DNA of 64,000 bases from UMGS1370 sp046957575 (GTDB lineage Bacteria > Bacillota > Clostridia > Lachnospirales > Lachnospiraceae): the NCBI GenBank assembly GCA_046957575.1, contig JBKUOG010000008.1, positions 53,704 through 117,703 on the forward strand, written 5' to 3'. The notes under the pieces were generated by a model. It saw nothing but the letters and a program-made list of their open reading frames with translations. It was not told where the DNA came from and searched no databases. The translations under genes were made by a program, and so were the position numbers. Positions 8,347 to 17,358 of the stretch are shown in pieces; positions within the stretch are counted from its first letter, which is position 1, and every line of letters begins with the position of its first letter.

Positions 8347-9072
8347 CTATCTAAGCCCCATTTCCTCCTGGGCTTTCCTTATAATTGATTGCTCCTTCTT
8401 CAACTGGCAGACTGCCCGCTCTGCACTTTCTGAAAGCATTTGTCTGCTTTCCAGGCCAGATAAAACTTCTGTTACCCGCTTTTCTTCCTTTTCCAGATAG
8501 CATGTCAGAACCGGATCGTTTCTTTCAATCAAAAGCTTTCCATATGCATACCAGCTCTCTTCCCATTCTTCCTCCTGAAAAGACGGATCGGAATCTTTTT
8601 TCCAGACCGTCTCCATCACAGTATAGTATTTTCCTTCCTCTTCCACCATGGCTTCTCTCTCAATGGCAAATCCAGACTTTATCAAATACCTTCTCACTTT
8701 ATCCAAATCTGACTGGGGGGAAAGGATAAATCGTCCCATATCACTCCACACATGGCGTCCCTCTTCCAAAATATGGATAATCAGTTCTCCGCCCATTCCG
8801 GCAATCACCGCCGCATCAGCCTCGCCAGGTTTCAGATTCCTTAGACCGTCTGAAAGTCTGGTTTCAATCTGTTCTTTAAGCCCTGCCTGGATAATGTGCG
8901 CTCTGGCCCGTTCCAATGGCCCCGGCCGCAAATCCATAGCAATAGCATGGCTGATCATTCCTCTTTCCGCCAGTGTAATGGGAATATATCCATGATCCGT
9001 TCCCACATCGGCCAGCCGGCTTTTTTCAGGGACAAAAGAAGCCACCAGTTCTAATCGTTTTGATAATCTCAT
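8347..9072 (-). CDS. trmK: tRNA (adenine(22)-N1)-methyltransferase
   Basis: Methylates A22 in the D-loop of tRNAs. Class I SAM-dependent methyltransferase motif I is VGTDHGYIP near residue 27, and the conserved AGMGGELI follows near 90. The start chosen is ATG 9072 (MRLSKRLE), which has TAGGAG 10 nt upstream and matches the family N-terminus; the upstream extension to 9105 lacks a ribosome site. It follows sigA, the standard Firmicutes neighbourhood (yqfN in Bacillus). About 241 residues. Confidence 0.92.
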   Translation of the reverse strand: MRLSKRLELVASFVPEKSRLADVGTDHGYIPITLAERGMISHAIAMDLRPGPLERARAHIIQAGLKEQIETRLSDGLRNLKPGEADAAVIAGMGGELIIHILEEGRHVWSDMGRFILSPQSDLDKVRRYLIKSGFAIEREAMVEEEGKYYTVMETVWKKDSDPSFQEEEWEESWYAYGKLLIERNDPVLTCYLEKEEKRVTEVLSGLESRQMLSESAERAVCQLKKEQSIIRKAQEEMGLR

Positions 9073-9114
9073 GTATCTTATGCTCCTAACTGTATCCATA
9101 TGCAAAATAATTTT

Positions 9115-10230
9115 TTAGTCCAGATAATCCTTCAGCTTTTTGCTTCGGCTTGGATGGCGAAGTTTTCTAAGGGCTTTGGCTTCTATCTGGCGGATCCGCT
9201 CTCTGGTCACATGAAACTCTTTTCCCACTTCTTCCAGAGTCCTTGGCCTTCCGTCAGCCAGACCAAACCGCAGCTTCAACACTTTCTGTTCTCGATCCGT
9301 CAGAGTGTCCAGCACTTCCATCAGCTGTTCATGGAGGAGGGTAAATGCTGCCGCGTCCTGCGGCACTGCCACATTGTCATCCTGGATAAAATCCCCCAGA
9401 TGGCTGTCCTCCTCTTCTCCAACAGGTGTTTCTAACGAAACTGGTTCCTGAGAAATCTTCATAATCTCCCGAACCCGTTCGGCCGGGATTTCCATGCGCT
9501 CGGCGATTTCTTCCGGCGAAGGTTCTCTGCCCAGTTCCTGCAAAAGCTGTCTGGATATCCGGATCAGACGGTTAATGCTCTCTACCATATGGACCGGAAT
9601 CCTTATGGTTCTGGCCTGATCGGCAATGGCTCTGGTAATGGCCTGACGGATCCACCAGGTAGCATAGGTGCTGAATTTATATCCTTTGGTATAATCAAAC
9701 TTTTCCACTGCTTTAATCAGTCCCAGATTTCCCTCCTGAATCAAATCCAGAAACTGCATTCCTCTGCCGACATACCGTTTTGCAATGCTGACAACCAGGC
9801 GCAGATTGGCCTCTGCCAGCCGTTTGCCTGCCTCCTTATCTCCCAGTTCCATTCGCTTTGCAAGGGCAATCTCCGCCTCTGTTGTAAGAAGCGGAATCTT
9901 TCCGATTTCCTTTAAATACATGCGGACTGGATCTTCCAGACTGACTCCTTCCGGCACAGAAAGATCGATGTGTTCCATATCGATCTCTTCTTCGTCTTCC
10001 ATGCCTTCTTCTAAAAACAATTCTTCGTCCAGTTCCTCTTCCTCTGTCTGCAGCACGTCCACTTTGCTGTGGTCCAGAAATTCATAGATCTTATCCAGCT
10101 TATCCGGCCCTAAAATCTCGCCCCGAAAGTAATCAATTATCTCTCTGTTTTCCAGCACATTCTTTTTCTTTTTTGCCAGCTCTAAAAGGCCGGTAAGCTT
10201 TTCTTCAAAACTTGCTGTTTGTTCGTCCAT
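9115..10230 (-). CDS. sigA: RNA polymerase primary sigma factor
   Basis: Housekeeping sigma-70 factor, 371 residues from ATG 10230. An AAGGATGGGG ribosome site precedes it, while an ATG at 10239 sits directly on that site. Region 1.2 begins near DPVRMYLKEIG, region 2 contains QEGNLGLIKAVEKFD and the WWIRQAI melting segment, region 3 follows, and region 4.2 has the HTH VTRERIRQIEAKALRKL near the end. An acidic stretch (EEEELDEELFLEEGMEDEEE) lies before region 1.2. The dgt-dnaG-sigA-trmK order is the usual macromolecular synthesis operon of Clostridia. Confidence 0.97.
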   Translation of the reverse strand: MDEQTASFEEKLTGLLELAKKKKNVLENREIIDYFRGEILGPDKLDKIYEFLDHSKVDVLQTEEEELDEELFLEEGMEDEEEIDMEHIDLSVPEGVSLEDPVRMYLKEIGKIPLLTTEAEIALAKRMELGDKEAGKRLAEANLRLVVSIAKRYVGRGMQFLDLIQEGNLGLIKAVEKFDYTKGYKFSTYATWWIRQAITRAIADQARTIRIPVHMVESINRLIRISRQLLQELGREPSPEEIAERMEIPAERVREIMKISQEPVSLETPVGEEEDSHLGDFIQDDNVAVPQDAAAFTLLHEQLMEVLDTLTDREQKVLKLRFGLADGRPRTLEEVGKEFHVTRERIRQIEAKALRKLRHPSRSKKLKDYLD

Positions 10231-10261
10231 ATTCCCCATCCTTTTGCAGTTCGTATTCCAG

Positions 10262-12019
10262 TTAGTCCAATGAAATATGCAGATTCTGAATTGCCGCCTG
10301 CTCTTTGATAATCCTCTGAAGTTCTTCAATGTCTTTCGCATTGCGGCTGGCAGCATCCAAACTGTTTTTTTTAATTTTTTTAATGGTTTCAGAAAATGCC
10401 TTCTTTTGTTCCTCGTTGTTTAATGACTCCTTTAAATTGGCATTAAACAGCGCCGCTACCTGTCTGTACGTATCTTCATCATTGATAAAATGGTTTAAAA
10501 TGGACGCCGGATTTAAATTGCCTGCCTGATGTCCTTCAAATACCATCTTTGCCGTCTGGCGGTACAAATCCTCTGTAAAATCCTGAGGACCGATAATTCC
10601 GTCTATTTTTTCAAACAGAGACGGATTCTCAATGAGCCAGGTTAAAAGCAGCCGCTGGGATTGTCTGGCCCCCTCTTCTTTTTCCTTTTTCTGTCTCTTA
10701 GGCCGTTCCTGGGATGACTGGGTTCCCGGCGCCATCCGATTTCCCATTTGGTTGACCAGGCGGCGCAGATCTTCATAAGGAATGAAATGTTCTCTGGATA
10801 TGGCCTGAATATAGTTGTCTCTCTCTAATGCTTCCGGAAATTCTAAAAGTTTTTTGGCAGTCTCCTGATAAAACCTGGTTTTCTGCTCCGGATCGTTCAT
10901 ATCGTAGTCTTGTTTTAATACATCTATCTCAAACAGAAAACTGTTTTTAGCCTGGGCAATCCGCTCCCGGAACGCATCTGGCCCCAGATGTTTGATAAAT
11001 TCATCCGGATCCTTATAGGGCTGCATATTCAGCACCTTTACCGATATCCCTGCGTCTTTCAGTATAGGAATGGCCCGAAGGGCTGCCCTCACTCCTGCGC
11101 CGTCACTGTCATAGGTTAAAACCGCCTGCTCTGTATAGCGTTTTAACAGCATAGCATGCTGAGAAGTAAAGGCAGTACCTAAGGACGCTACTGCATTGGT
11201 AAAACCGGCCTGATGCAGAGCAATTACATCCATATAACCTTCACAGATTAATAAATATCTTTCCCTGGATGCCCTGGCAAAATTCAGTCCGTATAAGTTC
11301 CGGCTTTTATCAAAGACTTTTGTCTCCGGTGAATTTAAATATTTAGGTTCCCCGTTTCCCATGACCCGGCCTCCAAAACCGATGACCCGGTTGTTTACAT
11401 CCAGAATCGGAAACATAACCCGGTTCCAAAATTTATCATGAGCCCCTCTCTCTTCAACGGCAACCAGTCCAGTCTGGGCTAACAGGTTGTCGTCGTATCC
11501 CTTGCTCTTTAAATACCGATACAAGTCATCGCTGGTTTTATTGGCATACCCCAGCCCAAAATGAACAATGGTTTCGTCGGAAAGCTGTCTCTCTGTCAGA
11601 TACCGATATCCGGCTGCTCCCTGTTCATGCTTTAGCTGATAGTAAAAGTAATTGGCTGCCAGTTTATTAATCTCCAGAATCGCTGCCTTTAAATCCGCCT
11701 GTGCCCTGGCTTCCCTGCTGTACTCAATCTTTGGAAGAGTCACTCCTGCCCGATCCGCCAGTGCGCTCATGGCTTCCGGAAACGAATATCCCTCATATTC
11801 CATTAAAAATGTCAGTACGTTTCCTCCTGCCCCGCATCCAAAACAATAGTACATCTGTTTTGCCGGCGAAACAGAAAAAGACGGAGATTTCTCATTGTGA
11901 AACGGACACAGGCCAAAATAACTGCTTCCTTTTTTCTGGAGTTTCACATATCCGGAAATCACATCCACGATGTCATTCTTCATCCGTACCTCTTCAATAA
12001 TTTCCTCTGGATAATACAT
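10262..12019 (-). CDS. dnaG: DNA primase
   Basis: Makes RNA primers for replication forks; 585 residues. The N-terminal CHC2 zinc finger is present (CPFHNEKSPSF then CFGCGAGG), followed by the primase core with a Toprim EGYMDV near residue 265, then a helicase-binding C-terminus. GGAGGA precedes the ATG. It lies between dgt and sigA with gaps of 15 and about 31 bp, so one transcript is likely. Confidence 0.97.
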   Translation of the reverse strand: MYYPEEIIEEVRMKNDIVDVISGYVKLQKKGSSYFGLCPFHNEKSPSFSVSPAKQMYYCFGCGAGGNVLTFLMEYEGYSFPEAMSALADRAGVTLPKIEYSREARAQADLKAAILEINKLAANYFYYQLKHEQGAAGYRYLTERQLSDETIVHFGLGYANKTSDDLYRYLKSKGYDDNLLAQTGLVAVEERGAHDKFWNRVMFPILDVNNRVIGFGGRVMGNGEPKYLNSPETKVFDKSRNLYGLNFARASRERYLLICEGYMDVIALHQAGFTNAVASLGTAFTSQHAMLLKRYTEQAVLTYDSDGAGVRAALRAIPILKDAGISVKVLNMQPYKDPDEFIKHLGPDAFRERIAQAKNSFLFEIDVLKQDYDMNDPEQKTRFYQETAKKLLEFPEALERDNYIQAISREHFIPYEDLRRLVNQMGNRMAPGTQSSQERPKRQKKEKEEGARQSQRLLLTWLIENPSLFEKIDGIIGPQDFTEDLYRQTAKMVFEGHQAGNLNPASILNHFINDEDTYRQVAALFNANLKESLNNEEQKKAFSETIKKIKKNSLDAASRNAKDIEELQRIIKEQAAIQNLHISLD

Positions 12020-12034
12020 GGCTCCTCCCGTCTC

Positions 12035-13036
12035 CTATTTCCATGCCCTCGGCACGAAAAGTTCTTCAAATTTATCAATGGCATAGCTGTCGCTCATGCC
12101 TGCTATGTAATCGCAGACTGCCCTTTCTTTTTTCTCTCCCCCGGCCATCATAATCTGGTACTCCTCCGGAAGCTGATCTGCATGCTTCATATAATAACAG
12201 AACAAGTGCTCAATCATCCTCTGTGCCTTTCCCTCTTCTGCTTTGGGAATGTCATTTTCATATACATTTTCAAACATCCACCGTCTAAGTCCCCTCATGG
12301 CCTCTTCCATTCCAGGGGACATTTGAATGCCGGGTTTATCCTGGCTGTTCAAAATAATATCATGGATCATCACATCCAGCCGTTCTCTCACGCTGTGTCC
12401 CAGTATATTCGTAAACCTGGCCGGAAGATCCGCCTCAACAAACATTTTGGCCCGTATTGCATCATCTATGTCATGGTTAATATAAGCGATTTTGTCAGAA
12501 AGGCGCACCACTGCTCCCTCTAAAGTAAATGGGCGTCCGCTGGTCCTGTGATTTAAAATGCCGTCCCGCACTTCCCAGGTAAGATTCAGACCCTTTCCAT
12601 TCTTTTCTAACACCTCCACAATCCGCACGCTCTGCTGATAATGGGCAAATCCTCCTTCGCAAAGCCGGTTTAATACTGCTTCCCCGGAATGTCCAAAGGG
12701 AGTATGCCCCAGATCATGGCCCAGAGCAATGGCTTCCGTCAAAGACTCATTGAGCCGCAGCGACTTTGCAATGGTTCTGGCAATCTGTGAAACCTCCAGC
12801 GTGTGGGTCAGACGGGTCCGGTAGTGATCCCCTTCCGGCGCTAAAAACACCTGGGTTTTGTGCTTCAGCCTGCGGAAAGACTTGCAGTGAAGAATCCGGT
12901 CCCTGTCCCTTTGGTATTCCGGCCGGATATCGCAAAGAGGCTCCTTTCTGTCTCTGCCCCTGGTATCTTTGCTAAGCGAGGCATACGGACTTAAATATTG
13001 TGCTTCCCACTGTTCCATAGACTCCCGTATCGTCAT
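12035..13036 (-). CDS. dgt: dGTPase-like HD-domain triphosphohydrolase
   Basis: Hydrolyses dNTPs to nucleoside and triphosphate. The product is about 333 residues from ATG 13036 (MTIRESMEQW), chosen over an upstream in-frame ATG because GAGAGGAAG precedes it. The HD metal site is visible: RTRLTHTLEV near 90, then GHDLGHTPFGHSGE near 120, with KIAYINHDIDDA near 190. This is the short Firmicutes/Clostridia form that heads the dnaG-sigA cluster. Confidence 0.93.
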   Translation of the reverse strand: MTIRESMEQWEAQYLSPYASLSKDTRGRDRKEPLCDIRPEYQRDRDRILHCKSFRRLKHKTQVFLAPEGDHYRTRLTHTLEVSQIARTIAKSLRLNESLTEAIALGHDLGHTPFGHSGEAVLNRLCEGGFAHYQQSVRIVEVLEKNGKGLNLTWEVRDGILNHRTSGRPFTLEGAVVRLSDKIAYINHDIDDAIRAKMFVEADLPARFTNILGHSVRERLDVMIHDIILNSQDKPGIQMSPGMEEAMRGLRRWMFENVYENDIPKAEEGKAQRMIEHLFCYYMKHADQLPEEYQIMMAGGEKKERAVCDYIAGMSDSYAIDKFEELFVPRAWK

Positions 13037-13204
13037 CTGGTCACTTCCTCTCCTGTACATGAATGCGATTGACATTTTTAGATATACTTTACTATTATAT
13101 CACACAAGCAGGCATTTTAATACCTTTTTGATAAGATACTGGGTCAAAAGGTCAGGAATCCAATCAATCCAGTATCAAAGGGGACTAATCCAGGAGCTTT
13201 GCCC

Positions 13205-13260
13205 ATAAAAAATAAGGGTGCCCCCCGTTTCCTTTCCGTCAATTGGGGACAACCCTATTT
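13205..13260 (-). terminator. Terminator of the XRE regulator gene
   Basis: On the minus strand AATAGGGTTGTCCCC pairs with GGGGGGCACCCTTATT around a loop of about 15 nt, then TTTTT. Pairing is imperfect but strong. Confidence 0.65.
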
Positions 13261-13319
13261 CTTCTGCATTTCCATCTCTTACTTCTTCACCTGCTAGTCT
13301 CATGATGTGCCAACTGCTG

Positions 13320-13559
13320 TTACTCGTCCTGTTCCAGATTGTCGAACAGATCACAATCGTAAAATTCCCGAATAGTCAGCCCTAATCCCTCTGCAATCTT
13401 TTTGATGTTCACAATTCCCGGATTTTTGCTTTTCCCATTCAGAATACTTTTTACGGTAGATGGCGGCATTCCTGTACGGTAGGATAATTCATACATAGAA
13501 AGCCGCTGTGTTTTGCTTAGTTCCCGTATTCTTAAAATAGTCGCTTCGGTTACTTTCAT
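13320..13559 (-). CDS. Small XRE-family HTH transcriptional regulator
   Basis: 79 residues from ATG 13559 (MKVTEA), preferred over the ATG at 13565 because AAGGAGA is then 7 nt upstream. Nearly the whole protein is a Cro/CI-type HTH: RLSMYELSYRTGMPPSTVKSI followed by GKSKNPGIVNIKKIAEGLG. An acidic tail (DNLEQDE) closes it. It has its own promoter and terminator. The target is unknown; the micro-ORFs just upstream on the same strand could be related. Confidence 0.88.
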   Translation of the reverse strand: MKVTEATILRIRELSKTQRLSMYELSYRTGMPPSTVKSILNGKSKNPGIVNIKKIAEGLGLTIREFYDCDLFDNLEQDE

Positions 13560-13577
13560 ACACATCTCTCCTTTGTA

Positions 13578-13606
13578 TAAATATAGTGTAGACGATATTT
13601 TCTCAA
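13578..13606 (-). promoter_or_regulatory. Promoter of the XRE gene
   Basis: Minus-strand TTGAGA (13606-13601), 17-bp spacer, TATTTA (13583-13578), followed by AAAGGAGA. Confidence 0.55.
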
Positions 13607-13616
13607 AATAAGGGTA

Positions 13617-13823
13617 TTATTTCGTCTTTTCTGGATTATTTTTCCAAAAATAGAAAAAAATGTCCTGTCTCACTTCTTTAGAATCAATATAATCCATACT
13701 ATTTTCCATAATTTTGCCCTTCTCCTTCTTCCATATGTATCTTTTCTCCATGTTCCATCAGCGCTTCCTTTTCCTCTTCTTTTCCATATCCAGATTTAAA
13801 TATACATACAGGCACTCATTCAT
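13617..13823 (-). other. Three linked micro-ORFs with ribosome sites
   Basis: Between the protease terminator and the XRE gene the minus strand shows ATG frames of 21 codons (13823-13758, after GGGAGG), 19 codons (13758-13699, start overlapping the previous stop as TGATG) and 30 codons (13709-13617, after AGGAGAAGGG). Peptides begin MNECLYVYLNLDMEKK, MEHGEKIHMEEGEGQN and MENSMDYIDSKEV. No family is recognised. They may be real small proteins, or one longer gene broken by frameshifts. The rest of this 340-bp gap holds only the terminator and promoter listed separately. Confidence 0.33.
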
Positions 13824-13841
13824 TAAAAGTCCTCCCTTCCC

Positions 13842-13890
13842 AAAAAGAATCATATGTGATACCCATAATGTATCTTATATGATTCTTTTT
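13842..13890 (-). terminator. Terminator of the S8 protease gene
   Basis: AAAAAGAATCATAT (13842-13855) and ATATGATTCTTTTT (13877-13890) form perfect 14-bp arms with T-runs on both strands. Confidence 0.85.
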
Positions 13891-13906
13891 GCCAAAGGAT
13901 CGATTA

Positions 13907-15646
13907 TTAAAACACAGCAGGAATACTGTCTCTCACGCACAGAGTCCCATACCCTAATTGTGGATTGGGCCACGTCTCATATCCTGGAAGCTGTTTTGCC
14001 CCCCGCTGTAAATAAGCTTTGATTTTTTCTCCATACAGGAAGGGATCGTTTCCATTTACCACTCCCCACTGGGCCAGAAGAGCCGCGCTTCCTGTGACAA
14101 AGGGAGCTGCAAAAGAAGTCCCGGTAAACGTGCCATAGCCGCCAAACCGGCTGGGCGCGGTAATGCCAACTCCAGGCGCTGCCAGATCCGGCTTAATCAG
14201 GTTGTTGCGGTTAAATCCTCTGCCGGAAAAATCTGCGTAGGCCTGGCGGGAGGAATCGTATGCCCCTACCGAAATCACCCGCATGGCGGTAGAGGGAATA
14301 GTCAGCGTTGTATCCGGATTCGCGTGCAAAAAACGGGTTGACGGATTTAAAAGGCCTGCAGACGGCATCCACAAATCATAGTCTCCGGCCACAACCCGCC
14401 TTGGCATCAGACGGATCCGCCAGATGCCGCTGTCTAAATAATCCCTGACCGGAAGGAAATCAAAGTAAATCTCCTGGGACTGGCTGTAAGGACTTGGCTT
14501 TCCATAATACAGCAGCACCCTGGTTCCCCGGTAGTTAATGGTCTGAGGCCCTAACTGGCTGTCAATAGGGCCGCTGGATTCTCCTTGGGGTGTAATCAGG
14601 GTTATGGTAAAAATGTCTGCATAATTTTTCCAAAGCTGCACCGAAAGTCCTGTTTCATAAGGAGCAATTACAAATTCCGCCTCTTCTTCCTGCCCCAGAA
14701 CTGCCGTTCCGGAAGTATGCCCGCCGCCCGCCCCTTCATTGCCGGTTCCCACTACAATGGTGGTTTTTCCATAGCCGGAAATATCGCTGAAAAAGGTTTC
14801 CAGCAGACTGGTTCCATCATGTGAGCCATAGGTATTCCCAATGCTTATATTAATCACAACGGGCATCTGAAGTTCCACACCTTTTAAGACTGCATAGTTT
14901 AAAGCCCTCATTAATTCGGTGGTTCTTGGAAATCCTTCTTCTTTCGGAGTTCCCAATTTGACAATTAAAAGCGTACTTTCATAAGCCACTCCCCTGTACC
15001 GCCCACCTCCTGACCTGCCATTTCCGGCACAAATTCCGGCTACTGCCGTACCATGTCCGCTGACGTCCTGGGAAGGAACCAGCCGTCTTCCCGCTTCCTT
15101 TCCCAGTTTATTGGAAACGGCAATCGCCTCATTGATTTTTTCTTCTGTAAAAACCCGGTTCAAATCCTGATCCCACAGTTCTGCAATACGGGTGGTTCCA
15201 TCCGGATTCATAAAATCCGGATGAAGGTAGTCAATTCCCGAATCAATCACCGCCACAAGCACACCTTTTCCTGTAAGATTCCGTCTGTTATCCTGGGAAG
15301 TACCGCCATTTCCCGTCTGAACCCCTAAAATGCAGGACGCCTGCTTTCCCTCATTTAAGGAAAAAAACAGGCGTTTCGGCTTTTCCACATATTCAATTTG
15401 ATTTAAGTCACTGACTGCATCTACAAATTCTTCCGGGACGGTTATAATTCCATATCCGTTTAACAGTTCTTCTTTCTTTGCTCCAAACTGCTCTACAACG
15501 CTTAAATCTCCGATATACCGGACAATCAGCTCCCAGGTTCTGCGTTCTTTATTGTATCCGGTCTGCAGCGCCTGGGATTTCTGAAAATCCTCCGGTGAAG
15601 CGTCCAAAGCTAAGTTTAAAAGATTTTCCAGTTTTTGATCCTGCAT
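13907..15646 (-). CDS. Subtilisin-like S8 peptidase, Csp-like
   Basis: 579 residues. The catalytic triad is intact: Asp135 in VAVIDSGIDY, His198 in DVSGHGTAVAG and Ser in TGTSFAAP near 523. A prodomain-like segment occupies residues 1-110. A long jelly-roll-type insertion separates His and Ser (about 300-450). This layout matches the Clostridial Csp family; some Csp members process the cortex hydrolase SleC during spore germination, while others in Lachnospiraceae are uncharacterised. No signal peptide is seen. The germination role is family inference only. Confidence 0.88.
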   Translation of the reverse strand: MQDQKLENLLNLALDASPEDFQKSQALQTGYNKERRTWELIVRYIGDLSVVEQFGAKKEELLNGYGIITVPEEFVDAVSDLNQIEYVEKPKRLFFSLNEGKQASCILGVQTGNGGTSQDNRRNLTGKGVLVAVIDSGIDYLHPDFMNPDGTTRIAELWDQDLNRVFTEEKINEAIAVSNKLGKEAGRRLVPSQDVSGHGTAVAGICAGNGRSGGGRYRGVAYESTLLIVKLGTPKEEGFPRTTELMRALNYAVLKGVELQMPVVINISIGNTYGSHDGTSLLETFFSDISGYGKTTIVVGTGNEGAGGGHTSGTAVLGQEEEAEFVIAPYETGLSVQLWKNYADIFTITLITPQGESSGPIDSQLGPQTINYRGTRVLLYYGKPSPYSQSQEIYFDFLPVRDYLDSGIWRIRLMPRRVVAGDYDLWMPSAGLLNPSTRFLHANPDTTLTIPSTAMRVISVGAYDSSRQAYADFSGRGFNRNNLIKPDLAAPGVGITAPSRFGGYGTFTGTSFAAPFVTGSAALLAQWGVVNGNDPFLYGEKIKAYLQRGAKQLPGYETWPNPQLGYGTLCVRDSIPAVF

Positions 15647-15692
15647 GGTGCCATCCCCATGTTTTTTGTAATTCTATTCTTCAGACTTTCTT

Positions 15693-17345
15693 TTATGCAC
15701 GTTCCAGAACTAAAAATTCAAATGGCCTTAACAAAATGGTTCTGCCGTCAGGTTTCTCATACTCTTTATAATTTCCGATTAATCTGCGGTAATTCTTCCA
15801 TTCCGCTTCTTCTGTAAGATCAACCGGCTCAGAACTTACGTTTGCAAATACCACCAGTTCTTCTGTTTCCAGACTTCTCTTATAAGCCAGCACGCAGGGA
15901 TTGTCTTTCTGGATAAACCGGATACTGCCTTCCCGAATGATTTCCTTTTGCTTTCTGAGAGCAATTAACGTTTTGTAAAAAGACAAAATAGAATCCGGAT
16001 CGGTTTCCTGATCCTGGACATTGATGCATCCGTCATGTTTCCCCAAACCAAGCCATGGGCATCCCTCTGAGAATCCTCCGTCCGGCTCCTTCGTCCACTG
16101 CATCGGCGTCCGGCTGTTATCCCTGGATCTGGCTCCTAAAATTTCTAACGCTTCTTCCCTGGATTTTCCCTGATTCAGCAAAATCCTGTAATAATTCAGG
16201 CTTTCCACGTCCCGATACTGGGAAATATCCGTAAAATGGGCGTTTTCCATTCCGATTTCTTCTCCCTGGTAGATGTAAGGCGTCCCCCGCATCAGATGGA
16301 TTGCTCCGGCCAGCATCTTGGCTGACTCCTTCCAGTATGCGCCTTCATCCCCCAGACGGGACACAATCCTTGGCTGGTCGTGATTGCACCAGAACAGCGC
16401 ATTCCAGCCGCCTCCCTGCTCCATTCCCTCCTGCCAGGTCTTAAACAGAGTTTTTAACTCCATCATATCCGGTTTTTTCAGTTCCCACTTCCGGCCGTCC
16501 TTATAATCGATTTTTAAATGATGGAAATTAAAACACATGGACAGTTCTTTTTCCGCCGGATTGGAATACCGGATGCAGTTTTCCAGGGTAGTCGAAGACA
16601 TTTCCCCTACGGTTACCAGTTCTTCAATTCCTGTGTCTCTTACCAGTTCTTTTAAGTAGTCATGGACATGAACGCCGTCTGTATAAAACCGTCTTCCGTC
16701 CCCCATCTCATCATCTTTCAAAACTTCTGGCTTTGAAATCAGATTGACCACATCAAAACGGAATCCTTCCACTCCTTTGTTTTTCCAGAACCGGATCACA
16801 TTCTTTAACTCCTGGCGTACCTTGGGATTTTTCCAGTTTAAATCCGCCTGGGTCACATCAAACAGATGGAGGTACCGTTTTTTCAGGGAAGGTACGTATT
16901 CCCAGGCAGGGCCGCCAAACTTAGACTCCCAGTTGGTAGGGGCCTTATCCGGCGTTCCTTCCTCCCAGATATAATAATCCTGGTATTCTTTTTCCCCTGA
17001 CAATGCCTTCTGGAACCACGAATGGCTGGTGGATGTGTGATTAAACACCATATCTAACATCAGGCCGATTCCCCGCTTTTTTCCTTCCAGAATCAGCTCT
17101 TCCATGTCCTCCATTGTGCCAAACACAGGGTCAATGCTGCAGTAATCTGCCACGTCATACCCATTGTCCCTTTGAGGGGAAGGAAATACCGGTGTCAGCC
17201 AGAGAATGTCCACACCCAGATCTTTCAAATAATCCAGCCTGCGTATAATCCCCCTTAAATCTCCGATTCCGTCGCCGTCTGAATCCTGAAATGATTTTGG
17301 ATAAATCTGATACACAACTTTCTTGCTAAGATCTGTCATCGTCAT
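15693..17345 (-). CDS. treC: Trehalose-6-phosphate hydrolase (GH13)
   Basis: Splits trehalose 6-phosphate into glucose and glucose 6-phosphate. 550 residues, GH13 fold: VYQIYPKSFQDSDGDGIGD near residue 11, a DMVFNHTS region near 100, nucleophile Asp in FRFDVVNL near 200, the acid Glu in VGEMSS near 250 and NHDQPR near 325. GH13 oligo-1,6-glucosidases look very similar; the trehalose PTS gene 13 bp upstream and the divergent TreR make TreC the best call. Confidence 0.93.
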   Translation of the reverse strand: MTMTDLSKKVVYQIYPKSFQDSDGDGIGDLRGIIRRLDYLKDLGVDILWLTPVFPSPQRDNGYDVADYCSIDPVFGTMEDMEELILEGKKRGIGLMLDMVFNHTSTSHSWFQKALSGEKEYQDYYIWEEGTPDKAPTNWESKFGGPAWEYVPSLKKRYLHLFDVTQADLNWKNPKVRQELKNVIRFWKNKGVEGFRFDVVNLISKPEVLKDDEMGDGRRFYTDGVHVHDYLKELVRDTGIEELVTVGEMSSTTLENCIRYSNPAEKELSMCFNFHHLKIDYKDGRKWELKKPDMMELKTLFKTWQEGMEQGGGWNALFWCNHDQPRIVSRLGDEGAYWKESAKMLAGAIHLMRGTPYIYQGEEIGMENAHFTDISQYRDVESLNYYRILLNQGKSREEALEILGARSRDNSRTPMQWTKEPDGGFSEGCPWLGLGKHDGCINVQDQETDPDSILSFYKTLIALRKQKEIIREGSIRFIQKDNPCVLAYKRSLETEELVVFANVSSEPVDLTEEAEWKNYRRLIGNYKEYEKPDGRTILLRPFEFLVLERA

Positions 17346-17358
17346 TTTCCCTCCTAAT

